Shown: one piece after another, positions 45,508-54,017 of the stretch
How positions within the stretch are numbered: the stretch's first letter is position 1
Layout: the number at the start of each line of letters is the position of its first letter
NCBI GenBank assembly: GCA_963818445.1
Contig: CAWFSG010000012.1
Location: 124,001-188,000 of the forward strand
Length of the DNA: 64,000 nt
Reading direction: 5' to 3'
Origin: Prado023 sp963818445
GTDB taxonomy: Bacteria; Actinomycetota; Actinomycetes; S36-B12; CAIYMF01
Notes under the pieces: generated by a model
The model's database searches: none
What the model was told of the DNA's origin: nothing
What the model saw: the letters and a program-made list of their open reading frames with translations, nothing else
Position numbers and translations under genes: made by a program

Positions 45508-46556
45508 ATGAAACGACTCATCGCCCTGGTGACCGGGGCACTCGTGGCAGCGGGATTGACTGTTGCGCCGGCGCAACCCGCGCCAAGCGGATTCCACGAC
45601 CGTGAAAGGCCTTCCCTACGGGACGGAGATCACGCTGAACTTCCCCAACCTCCAGTGGACGGACCCCGTTCGTTGCATCAAGGGCACAGTGACTGGGACC
45701 GTGAACGGGCTTGTGACTGACGAGTGGGGCTTCTCTGCGGACATCCAACTGAAGGACGATTCCCGTTACACCAGCTACGCATGGTACTCGGACACGCATA
45801 CGGGAGCCTTTGTCGCTGATGCAGCATTCGAGTTGTGCCCCAAGGACCACCCGAACGGGATCTATGTGGTCACGGGGTACGCGTGGATGACGGTCGCCAT
45901 CTCTGACACCTGGGCCTGGGCGGAGTCCCCATTCCCGAACGTGATGGAGTTCACGGTCTCCCCGATGACCACGGTTACGACTCTGGCCCCGCTCCCGACT
46001 GTTGTCGGCACCCTGTCCACCTTCTCGGGCAAGGTGAGCGTCACGTCCCCCACCACAGCAGGTGTTGTTCCTGATCCTGCAGGTCGGGTGGCGATCGAAA
46101 CTGGTTCCGGAGACACGTGGACGCCGATCGGATTCGGCAACCCTGACGCCACCGGGGCCTTCGCCATCCCCGTCGGCACCGTGCTGCCCCCGGGCAGCCA
46201 GTACCGGGCCTCCTACGAGGGGACGAAGGTCTCGCAGTCCTTCGAGAAGCAGTACCCAGAGCATCCCCACTCCGCCGGTGGTCCAACCGTCACCAACCGT
46301 CAAGGTCAAGGCGGTCAGCGGTCGGTCGAAGCTGAAGGTCGACGTGAACCCGAACAAGGGCCGGAAGTACTGGACGTTCCAGGTCCAGCGGAAGAAGGCT
46401 GACGGGAAGACGTGGAAGCCGCTGAAGACGTACAAGACGTACGGAAGCGCAGAGAAGCGCACGATCAACCTGCCCAAGGGCACCTACAGGGTGTTCGTCA
46501 ACCCCAAGTTCGGATACCAGGGTGCGACGTCCGCAGAGATCGTGCTGAAGAGGTAG
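45508..46556 (+). CDS. Secreted protein with C-terminal beta domain, paralogue 1 (two apparent +1 frameshifts)
   Basis: About 348 residues after removing surplus bases at 45583-45584 and 46262. The corrected N-terminus is a signal peptide ending PAQPAQA, cut before DSTTVKG. A beta-rich middle with a few Cys follows, then a Pro/Val linker (PTPPVVQPSPTVKVKAV) and an ~80-residue C-terminal domain, VKVKAVSGRSKLKVDVNPN through KGTYRVFVNPKFGYQG. That domain is shared with the next gene. The middle region differs from the paralogue. Probably an exported surface or extracellular protein; function unknown. The duplicated leader upstream suggests shared control. Confidence 0.72.
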
Positions 46557-46725
46557 TTGTCCGGCAGAGGTCGTTGTCTGGCGGGGTGACTGGCGCACAA
46601 GCATGACGAGGAGGTCCTCCGGTCGGGAGTCCGATCGGAGGGCCTCCCCTCTCGCGCACATCGTCTGTCTCGCCCTGACAGAGCCGGGACCAACGGCCCT
46701 AGCGCAGCGCGGACGCCGTGGGGAC

Positions 46726-46941
46726 GCTGGTTCCGGGACGAGAGTCCTGCACGTGGAGATGGGGATGATCCGCCGTGCACGGGATGCGTGACCGTGACGC
46801 CGAGGGAGCACCAGTGCTCCCGTGTCCGAACCCGGCTGCCCCGGGTCCTCGCGCTTGCGCCCGCAGGTACACCGGCCCATCTCCCCACCGGGCGGGCACA
46901 GATGGTGCCCCACCCGTTCCCGTTGGGAGAAGAGGTGCACC
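46726..46941 (+). promoter_or_regulatory. Structured 5' leader, copy 2
   Basis: The first 68 bases are identical to copy 1. Beyond that the sequence diverges but keeps the stems: GGGAGCA-CCAG-TGCTCCC (46804-46821) and ACCCGG-CTGCC-CCGGGT (46830-46846). Loop lengths (4 and 5) and the 8-base spacing match copy 1 exactly, while loop bases differ. The ribosome site and ATG end in GAGGTGCACCATG as in copy 1. Bases 46557-46725 upstream contain no gene. Confidence 0.6.
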
Positions 46942-48017
46942 ATGAAACGAGCCATCACCGCGCTGTTCGCCGGAGCAGCACTCGTCGCCACAGGCGTGGG
47001 AGCACCGTCACCGACGGCGCACGCAGACGTGGTCGCGGACTGGAGCATGCAGCTCGTCGTCAACACATCGTCGTGGGGTGAACTCATCACGACCAACTTC
47101 CTCGGCTGTGCCGATCTTCCGATCCAGCTCGCGGTCAACGTGGCTCCAGGTGTCGGATGGAGTGCCACTGGTCAGATCACGGGTGCGGGCTCAACGACTG
47201 TTCTGGAGACCTTCACGGCCACTGGTTCGGGTCCAGCCGGCACTCCATATCTGTCGATCCGTGGGGTTGCGATGTGCGAGCACTTCAACGGACCCGTTGC
47301 GCCCCCAGATCAGGGCTACGTGGCCACGGCGACCGTCAGCGTCCCGACGAACCCAGTGCCGGAGCAGTCCGCCACGACTCCATTCACCATCAGACGCCTT
47401 GACAGCTTCGTAGTGGTGGGCGCGTACCCCCATGAGTTGCGGGGTGGCGTCAGCGCCCTGCTAGGCCGCGTCCAGGTGCAGACGCGCGACGGATTCATCA
47501 GGCCGGCCCCCGTGGCCCTGGTGACCGCGGAACGGCTGGATGGAGCCACGTGGGTCACGGTGGGACAGGCCACATCGGCGGACGACGGCAATGTTGTCGT
47601 CACAGCGGACAGGCTCTTGGCGGCCGGGACCTATGTGCGATTCCTCTACCCCGGCGACCAGTGGGTGGCCCCCTACGTGGGGTTCCCGTGGCCCCTGCGG
47701 GACGCGTGGAGTCCCCCCACCGCCCCACCCCAGCCGGTCTTCACCCAGCCCACCGCACGGGTGAAGGTCAAGGCAGTCAGCGGACGGTCGAAGCTGAAGG
47801 TCGACGTCAACCCGAACATGGGGGGCAAGTACTGGACATTCCAGGTCCAGAAGCGGATGGGCTGACGGCAGTTGGAAGGCGCTGAAGACCTACAAGACCT
47901 TCGGCACCACCGAGAAGCGAACAGTCAACCTGCCAAAGGGCACGTACCAGGTCTGGGTCAACCCCAAGTTCAGACCACCAGGGAGTGATGTCCACGCCCA
48001 TCACGCTCAAGCGTTGA
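46942..48017 (+). CDS. Secreted protein with C-terminal beta domain, paralogue 2 (two apparent +1 frameshifts)
   Basis: About 357 residues after removing surplus bases at 47860 and 47975. The signal peptide (MKRAITALFAGAALVATGVG) is cut after PTAHA. The middle is a beta-rich region with two Cys (FLGCADLP, VAMCEHF), then an IG-like stretch. The C-terminal domain VKVKAVSGRSKLKVDVNPNM... KGTYQVWVNPKF ends TLKR, as in paralogue 1. Without the corrections the frame stops at QKRMG and loses the domain. Tandem arrangement, shared leader and shared C-terminal domain show a duplication with divergence of the middle region. Confidence 0.72.
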
Positions 48018-48140
48018 GCACCGCAGCGGCGATACGCAGACCGGCGCAGATGCACGTGACGAGCTGCGACCGCGGCCATGACGACGCACGCGCAGCCCCA
48101 CCGCATCTCATCGGCGCCGGAGCGGGTCGATACTGCCCCT

Positions 48141-49508
48141 ATGAGCGGCACGCACCTGACCGACGCACCAGACCCACCGGCCCCCACCCGCGACGAGATC
48201 CTGACCCTGGCTGAGCGCTACGTCTGCCCCGATCGCGTGCGCACGTTCGCCGCGCTCGGCGCCGGGATCGTCATGGGCCGCCGCGAGGGCTACCGGATCT
48301 CCGACGTCGACGGCCGCAGCTGGCTGGACCTGCACCTCAACGGCGGCGTGTTCAACCTGGGGCACCGCAATCCCGAGCTCATCGCCGTGCTGGTCGACGC
48401 CCTGGACTCCCTCGACATCGGCAACCACCACTTCCCCAGCGTCGAGCGCTCGCTGCTCGCCGCGGACCTCGTCGAGCGCACGCCCGGCATGGCCTACACG
48501 GTCTTCGCCAGCGGCGGCGGCGAGGCGATCGACCTGGCGATCAAGTCCGCCCGCCGGGCGACCGGGCGCCGCCGGGTCGTCTCCGTGGCCGGGGCCTATC
48601 ACGGGCACACCGGGCTGGCCCTGGCCGCGGGGGACCGCGAGGCGGCCGAGGCGTTCCTGTCCACCGGCCCGGACGACGAGTTCCCCCAGGTCCCCTTCAA
48701 CGACCTGCACGCCCTCGAAGCTGCGCTGGCCGCCGCGCCCGCGGCCGCGGTGATCCTCGAGACGATCCCGGCCACAATCGGGTTCCCGGTGCCCGACGCC
48801 GGCTACCTCGCCGGGGTCCGCGAGCTGTGCGACCGCTTCGGCGTGCTGTACATCGCCGATGAGGTGCAGACCGGGCTGGGCCGTACCGGGTCGCTCTGGG
48901 CGGTGCAGCGCGCGGCCGTCACCCCGGACATCCTCGTGACCGGCAAGGGCCTGTCCGGGGGCCTCTACCCGATCGCCGCCACGTTGCTGTCCGCACGTGC
49001 CGGGGCCTGGCTCGAGGACGACGGCTGGTCGAACGTCTCCACGTTCGGCGGGTCCGAGCTCGGCTGCCGCGTTGCCCGCGCGGTTCTGGACATCACGACC
49101 CGCGCGGAGACCTCCGCACGGGTGGACGCCCTCACGGCCACGTTCGGCACCGGCCTCGCTGACATCGCCGCGCGGCACCCGGAGTGGCTCGTCGAGGTCC
49201 GCCAGTCCGGCCTGGTGATCGGGCTGCGATTCGCCCATCCGATGGGTGGGATGCTGATGACCCGGGCCTGCTACGACGCTGGCATCTGGGCCATGTTCGC
49301 CGGGTTCGACCGCTCGGTCCTGCAGTTCAAGCCCGGCCTGCTGATGTCCGACGCCGAGGCCGGCGAGGCGCTGGCGCGGCTCGAGGCTGCGATCGCCGGG
49401 CTCCTCGGCACCGGCATCCTTGAGGACCCGGGACTGGTCTCCCGGATGTTCGCCCGGGTGGCCCCACCCCACGGCGACACGCCCTCCCCAGAAGGGGTGC
49501 ACCGATGA
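48141..49508 (+). CDS. Class III aminotransferase-fold PLP enzyme
   Basis: A 455-residue PLP enzyme: FASGGGEAIDLAIKSAR, AGAYHGHTG, YIADEVQTGLGRTG (Asp240-Glu241) and the PLP Lys269 in LVTGKGLSGG. Class III members include omega-transaminases and PLP phospho-lyases; the sequence does not say which. The next gene starts in its last four bases (ATGA) and encodes a kinase-fold protein, which favours a paired phosphorylation/lyase pathway (inference). Confidence 0.88.
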   Translation: MSGTHLTDAPDPPAPTRDEILTLAERYVCPDRVRTFAALGAGIVMGRREGYRISDVDGRSWLDLHLNGGVFNLGHRNPELIAVLVDALDSLDIGNHHFPSVERSLLAADLVERTPGMAYTVFASGGGEAIDLAIKSARRATGRRRVVSVAGAYHGHTGLALAAGDREAAEAFLSTGPDDEFPQVPFNDLHALEAALAAAPAAAVILETIPATIGFPVPDAGYLAGVRELCDRFGVLYIADEVQTGLGRTGSLWAVQRAAVTPDILVTGKGLSGGLYPIAATLLSARAGAWLEDDGWSNVSTFGGSELGCRVARAVLDITTRAETSARVDALTATFGTGLADIAARHPEWLVEVRQSGLVIGLRFAHPMGGMLMTRACYDAGIWAMFAGFDRSVLQFKPGLLMSDAEAGEALARLEAAIAGLLGTGILEDPGLVSRMFARVAPPHGDTPSPEGVHR

Positions 49509-50533
49509 GCGCCGACCCCACCGAAGTCCCGGGCGCCACCCCCGATCGCGACCACCTGAAGGCCGTCCTGACCGACACCGAGCGCCGGCTGAACCCCGCG
49601 AACCCTGAGTCCGGCGGCCACGTCACCGTCCTGGCCTACGGCGAGATCTCCGCCGCGCTCACCACCGATGAGCTGCCCGGGCTGGTGTGCAAGCGGATGG
49701 CGGGGTTTCCCGACGAGGCATCGGTCAGCGTGTACCTGGACCTCGTGGACGAGTACCTGATTGAGCTCGCCGCAGCAGGGCTCAGCGTGGTGCCGACCGA
49801 GGCGATCCCGGTCCACCGACCCGGCCGTCCGCCGGTGGTCTACCTGGTGCAGCCGCGCATGGAATCCCAGACCCTGGGCCACAAGCAGCTGCACGCGACC
49901 GACGATGAGGGCCTGGCCACGGCAATGGGTCAGGTGCTCAACTCGGTCGCCCTGCTGTCCCAGCGCAGCGCCGGACGGACGGACGGGGTCGAGGTGGCCC
50001 TGGACGGCCAGCTGTCGAACTGGTCGTTCCTCGAGACAGCCCCGGCATCACCCGCGTCGCTGCCGTCCGCGGAACCTGGTGCACCGACCGAGGCCCCGAC
50101 GCAGCCCGTGCTCATCGACGTCGGGACCCCCTTCATCCGCCGCAACGGCCGGCACAGCCTCGACGCCCGGGTCATCCTCGCCCCCGCTCCGCCGGGGATC
50201 CGGGCCCTCCTGCTCCGGTTCGTCGCCGACTCCTACCAGGACGACTACTTCGTCCCCCGCACGGTCGCGCTGGACCTGCTGGGCAACTTCCACAAGGAGG
50301 GCGCCCCGAAGAGGATCGGCACCGGCCTGGACGTCGTCAACGAGTGGCTGGTGGCCACCGACATCCCCGGCCCACGCGATCCGATCCAGCCCAAGGAGGT
50401 CGACGACTACTACCGCCGGGACGCCCAGCTCCTCGGGCTCTTCCTGCAGGCACGACGCGCGGACCGGGCCATCCGCACGAAGGTCCTGCGCCAGCCCTAC
50501 GACTTCCTCCTGCCCGGCAAGGTCACCCGCTGA
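49505..50533 (+). CDS. DUF6206-like protein with apparent kinase (APH-type) fold
   Basis: A 342-residue protein I match to DUF6206-type actinobacterial proteins by its place beside a class III aminotransferase gene. The sequence has the order expected of a kinase/aminoglycoside-phosphotransferase fold: YGEISAAL as a glycine-loop-like strand, Lys63 in GLVCKRM, a hinge-like VVYLVQPRMES, Asp167-x4-Asn172 in ALDGQLSNW (catalytic loop) and Asp205 in VLIDVGTP (metal-binding). No signal peptide or membrane segment. The activity is inferred; a pseudokinase is possible because the usual catalytic-loop His is missing. Confidence 0.7.
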   Translation: MSADPTEVPGATPDRDHLKAVLTDTERRLNPANPESGGHVTVLAYGEISAALTTDELPGLVCKRMAGFPDEASVSVYLDLVDEYLIELAAAGLSVVPTEAIPVHRPGRPPVVYLVQPRMESQTLGHKQLHATDDEGLATAMGQVLNSVALLSQRSAGRTDGVEVALDGQLSNWSFLETAPASPASLPSAEPGAPTEAPTQPVLIDVGTPFIRRNGRHSLDARVILAPAPPGIRALLLRFVADSYQDDYFVPRTVALDLLGNFHKEGAPKRIGTGLDVVNEWLVATDIPGPRDPIQPKEVDDYYRRDAQLLGLFLQARRADRAIRTKVLRQPYDFLLPGKVTR

Positions 50534-50536
50534 GCC

Positions 50537-51883
50537 TCAGCCGGCATCCCAGCCGCTGACTGCGACGACCCGACTGCTCGATTCAGCCAGGGGGTCGGGG
50601 CCGACGACGTTGGCGATCACCACCGACCCGTCGCCGGAGATCCGCAACGTCCCCTCACCTGTCGAGGGCTCGTAGCCGTTCTCCACGAGCAGGGCGCCGA
50701 TGTCGGTCTCAACCGCCGAGCTCACGTCCCGGACGGCACCGTGGTTCACCACCCACCGGCCGTCGCTGCTGGCCTGGCGGAAGGTGTCGAACGGGTAGTT
50801 CGGCATGGCCGGCGTGCTCACGAACTCCTGCATCCAGGGCAACGGGGTCACCTCGCCAGTCGCCACGTCATAGGCGGCGTACTCCGGCACCACCTCGGCC
50901 TCGGGCGCCTCGGCCTCGACACCCCGGCGGATGAACACCGTACCGCCGTCGCGGGTCATGCCCCCGCTGCCGTCCACGCTGCGGGTCTCACCGGTCCTGG
51001 TGAAGTACAGCGTGTCCGCCTCCCAGCCGACCTTCCCGTACTCGCCGCCCGTGGACCGGTTGCCGTCCACGTGAACGACGCTGCCGTCAGCCGAGATCTG
51101 GGGGTAGCTCATGCCCTCGTCGTTGAACTCATCGTCGTCGTTCTCACGACCGAACCGGTTGACGCCGCAGAGCACGGTGGTTCGGGTCAACTCACCCGTC
51201 GTCAGGTCCTTCACGTAGAGGACTGGCTCCTTGGGCTCGTCGTAGTTGGCACAGAACGCGGCGATGCGCCCGTCACCGGAGACTGAGTCGGCGGAGATGT
51301 TCAGGTGTGGCGCCCAGTGGTAGTCGCAGCCACCCTCACAGTCGCTGGCCTTCCACGACGGTTCGAGCGGCACGCCAGAGGAGTCCGTGTCGATGCGGGT
51401 CCGTGCACCGCTGGCCGAGTCCACCAGGTAGACCCCGCCGGAGGGGAACCATCCGACCACGCTGGTGTCCACCTGCTCCACGACCAGGGTCGGGGTCTCG
51501 GGGATCATCGCGCCCTGCTCGGCCATCGAGCAGAAGCCGAGGTCCGGGTCTGCCCAGTCGCAGAGGATCGTCTGCTCACCAGTCGCGCGGTTCATCAGGA
51601 CCAGTGGCTTGGGCTGGTCACTGCCCGGCTCCCGCGGCTCGTTGCCGACCACCCACGTGGCGTCATGGGAGATGTCGTTCACGTAGACCATCCCCAGTGG
51701 TGTGACGGACGGGCCTGCCGCGGGGGTCGTCGACGGGGCGACGGTCGGGGATCCGGACGGTCCCGACGCCGACCCCCCGCCTGCGCCACTGCCGCAGCCG
51801 GGCAGCACCCCCAGGACCAGGGCGACGCCGGCCACAACGGCCAATGCCCGGACGTGCACCGCACGACGGCGCATCCCGTCCAC
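50537..51883 (-). CDS. Lipoprotein with beta-propeller-like repeats
   Basis: A 448-residue exported lipoprotein. The lipobox is LVLGVLPGC with Cys near residue 30, followed by a Gly/Ser/Pro linker. The rest is beta-rich, with WD40/TolB-like units (SGDGRIAAFCANYDEPKEP, QISADGSVVHVDGNRST, SSDGRWVVNHGAV, ISGDGSVVIANVV) recurring. No catalytic motif seen; probably a surface-anchored binding protein of unknown ligand. It is convergent with the aminotransferase/kinase operon, three bases apart. Confidence 0.72.
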   Translation of the reverse strand: MDGMRRRAVHVRALAVVAGVALVLGVLPGCGSGAGGGSASGPSGSPTVAPSTTPAAGPSVTPLGMVYVNDISHDATWVVGNEPREPGSDQPKPLVLMNRATGEQTILCDWADPDLGFCSMAEQGAMIPETPTLVVEQVDTSVVGWFPSGGVYLVDSASGARTRIDTDSSGVPLEPSWKASDCEGGCDYHWAPHLNISADSVSGDGRIAAFCANYDEPKEPVLYVKDLTTGELTRTTVLCGVNRFGRENDDDEFNDEGMSYPQISADGSVVHVDGNRSTGGEYGKVGWEADTLYFTRTGETRSVDGSGGMTRDGGTVFIRRGVEAEAPEAEVVPEYAAYDVATGEVTPLPWMQEFVSTPAMPNYPFDTFRQASSDGRWVVNHGAVRDVSSAVETDIGALLVENGYEPSTGEGTLRISGDGSVVIANVVGPDPLAESSSRVVAVSGWDAG

Positions 51884-51987
51884 CTCCCCATGCGGGCGAC
51901 GAAGGGCGGGCCGCCCACACCTCCATGCTCGCGCGGAGGTTCAGGCGGCGACAGTGCCATTGGCCCCGACGAAGAAGGGCCCCGCGA

Positions 51988-52482
51988 CTAACCGGTCCGG
52001 CGGAGGAGAAAGGGCGCGCCGTGGGGGGGCGAGGCCGGGATCCCGAATGTCATCCCGAGCAGCACACCGTCGCCGAAGGGGCGCAGCTCGTCGGTGACGC
52101 GCGGCCAGGGGAAGGGCGCATCCACCGGGTAGACGACGATCAGGGCCGGTCGGCCATCCAACCGTGAGGGCCCGATCGCCGCCTTGATCGGCACCGAGTC
52201 GCTGACCTGCCCGCCGGAGCGCACCAGGTTCACGCCCACCAGGTCCGCCGTCCCGCCCTCAGTCGGCCCGCCCTCCGCCGCCGCGAACCGCTTGCCGCAC
52301 CAGCCTGGCATCCGCCCGAGCCGGGTCATCACCGGACCGGCCGCCCGCAGCCATCCGGGGCCGATGAACTCGCCCTCGTGCGTACCCACCAGGTCGGCCA
52401 GGGTTGGATCCGGCGCGGACCGGAACGCCTGACGCAGGGCGCTCATCGAGCCGAGATCGACCGTTCCCGGGTCGATGCTCAT
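51988..52482 (-). CDS. Hypothetical protein with DUF4334/GXWXG-like traits
   Basis: A 164-residue soluble protein beginning MSIDPGTVDLGSMSALRQAF. LVGTHEGEFIGPGWLRAAGP recalls the GXWXG-type small beta-barrel proteins, but the match is weak. GRPALIVVYPVDAPFPWPRV and LRPFGDGVLLGMTFG suggest further strands. AGGAGG before ATG 52482 supports the start. Function unknown; a lipocalin-like fold is a guess. Confidence 0.6.
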   Translation of the reverse strand: MSIDPGTVDLGSMSALRQAFRSAPDPTLADLVGTHEGEFIGPGWLRAAGPVMTRLGRMPGWCGKRFAAAEGGPTEGGTADLVGVNLVRSGGQVSDSVPIKAAIGPSRLDGRPALIVVYPVDAPFPWPRVTDELRPFGDGVLLGMTFGIPASPPHGAPFLLRRTG

Positions 52483-52520
52483 CGCGCTCCTCCTCACGTC
52501 CGACCGTCAGCCTGCGCCCC

Positions 52521-54017
52521 TCACTGCTTCGACGGGCGCAGGAGGTTGCCCAAGACCTCGATCAGCAGCCACTCGACGAGCGGCTCCGGGGCGAGATCCA
52601 GTATCGCGTTGAGGGTTGCGCGCCGCTCGGGCAGGCCCTCGCCCCCGCCATCCCCCCCGAGAGAGATCCCTGCGGCGGCGAGCACCATGTCGACCGCCCC
52701 CGGGGGCAGGCTGCTCGGGTCGAGGGAGGCCGCCATGGCCAGCAGCCCCGGATCCACCTCGACCCGCCCGAGGGGGCGGGCGGACTCCACCGAGGCCGCA
52801 AGGTCTTCCAGGAATGTGTCGGTCTGGGGCTCGTGGACCGGCATGACGCAGATGTGCGCCGTAGGCGGCCCGCCGTGCCCGGGCTGGACGCCCAGCAGCC
52901 ATCCGCGCGTGACCATCTCGTCGGCAACCACCCGGATGTCCGGATCCTCCGGGCCACCGTCGTCGGTGAACGCCAGCAGCGTGGAACCGGTCTCGCCGAC
53001 CGCGTGTATCCCGGGGATGGCTGCGATGCCATCGACGAGCGCCCTGGTCGCCCGCCACGCCGAGAGGGCCAGCTCGCGATAGCCCTCGCGGCCGATCTTG
53101 TGCACGTAGGCCCAGGCGATCGCTGGCGCGAAACCGCCGCGGGAGCTCAGCAGGGTCGGGTTGACCACCGGGTATCCGTTCCAGGCCGCGTTGGAGAACC
53201 AGTGGTACCGGCGCAGCCCGAAGTCGCGGTGCAGCAGGATCGACACGCCCTTCGGGGTGTAGGCGTACTTGTGCAGGTCGACCGACACCGAGGTGACCCC
53301 GGGGATCATCAGCCCGATCGGGGGCAGGCCCTCGGCCTCCCTGATGAACGGCACGGTCCAGCCACCGATGCAGGCATCCACGTGGCAGAGGACGTCGCGC
53401 TCGGCCGCGGCAGCCGCGATCGGCTCGATTGGATCGACGATCCCGTGGGCGTACGACGGCGCCGAGACCACGACCATGGCCGTGCGCTCGTCGATCGCCG
53501 CGATCATCGCCTCGGCGTCGGCAGCGAACGTGACGGGGTCGATCGGGACCGATACCAGCTCCACGTCGAACAGGTGGCAGGCCTTCACGAACGCCGGGTG
53601 CACGGAGGAGGGGGCCACGAGCGTGGGGTGGCCCAGCGGCTGACCGACCTTGGCGCGCCACCGCTCGCGGGCACCGAGGACGGCCAGGGCGCACGACTCG
53701 GTGCCACCGCTGGTCATCGTCCCGACCTCCTCTGGGCTGCCGCTGCCGAGCACGCTCAGGGCCGCGGCCACCAGGTCGTTCTCCACCGCCGCGAAGCTCG
53801 GGAACGCTGTTGGGTCCAGGCCGTTGACGTGCTCGGACAGGGCGAACGCCCGGAGGCCCAGGTCCTCGAGGTCGTCCCGATCGGGGTCGTAGACGTACGA
53901 CGTCGTTCGACCGCCCTTGACGGGCACGTCGAGCTCGCGCAGGGCGGCCAGCGTCGCGAGGATCACCTCGTCGGGCAGGCCCTGGTCGGGGAAGGCGGGG
54001 GGCAGGGATGCGGTCAT
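52521..54017 (-). CDS. Sphingosine-1-phosphate lyase-like PLP decarboxylase family enzyme
   Basis: A 498-residue group II PLP enzyme. SGGTESCALAVLGARERW, HVDACIGGWTVPF (Asp of the cofactor site) and the PLP Lys in SVDLHKYAYTPKGVS follow the sphingosine-1-phosphate lyase pattern (S-DxHK-G--PKG). S1P lyases cut long-chain-base phosphates to an aldehyde and phosphoethanolamine. Bacterial homologues have other roles, so the substrate is open. The start overlaps the transporter stop (ATGA), so enzyme and transporter are made together. Confidence 0.85.
   Translation of the reverse strand: MTASLPPAFPDQGLPDEVILATLAALRELDVPVKGGRTTSYVYDPDRDDLEDLGLRAFALSEHVNGLDPTAFPSFAAVENDLVAAALSVLGSGSPEEVGTMTSGGTESCALAVLGARERWRAKVGQPLGHPTLVAPSSVHPAFVKACHLFDVELVSVPIDPVTFAADAEAMIAAIDERTAMVVVSAPSYAHGIVDPIEPIAAAAAERDVLCHVDACIGGWTVPFIREAEGLPPIGLMIPGVTSVSVDLHKYAYTPKGVSILLHRDFGLRRYHWFSNAAWNGYPVVNPTLLSSRGGFAPAIAWAYVHKIGREGYRELALSAWRATRALVDGIAAIPGIHAVGETGSTLLAFTDDGGPEDPDIRVVADEMVTRGWLLGVQPGHGGPPTAHICVMPVHEPQTDTFLEDLAASVESARPLGRVEVDPGLLAMAASLDPSSLPPGAVDMVLAAAGISLGGDGGGEGLPERRATLNAILDLAPEPLVEWLLIEVLGNLLRPSKQ

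Noticed and set aside
45292..46941. CRISPR-like or transposon-end repeats at the duplicated leader
   Set aside because: Only two copies, each exactly in front of a paralogous gene and ending at the same ribosome site; no terminal inverted repeats, spacers or target duplication.
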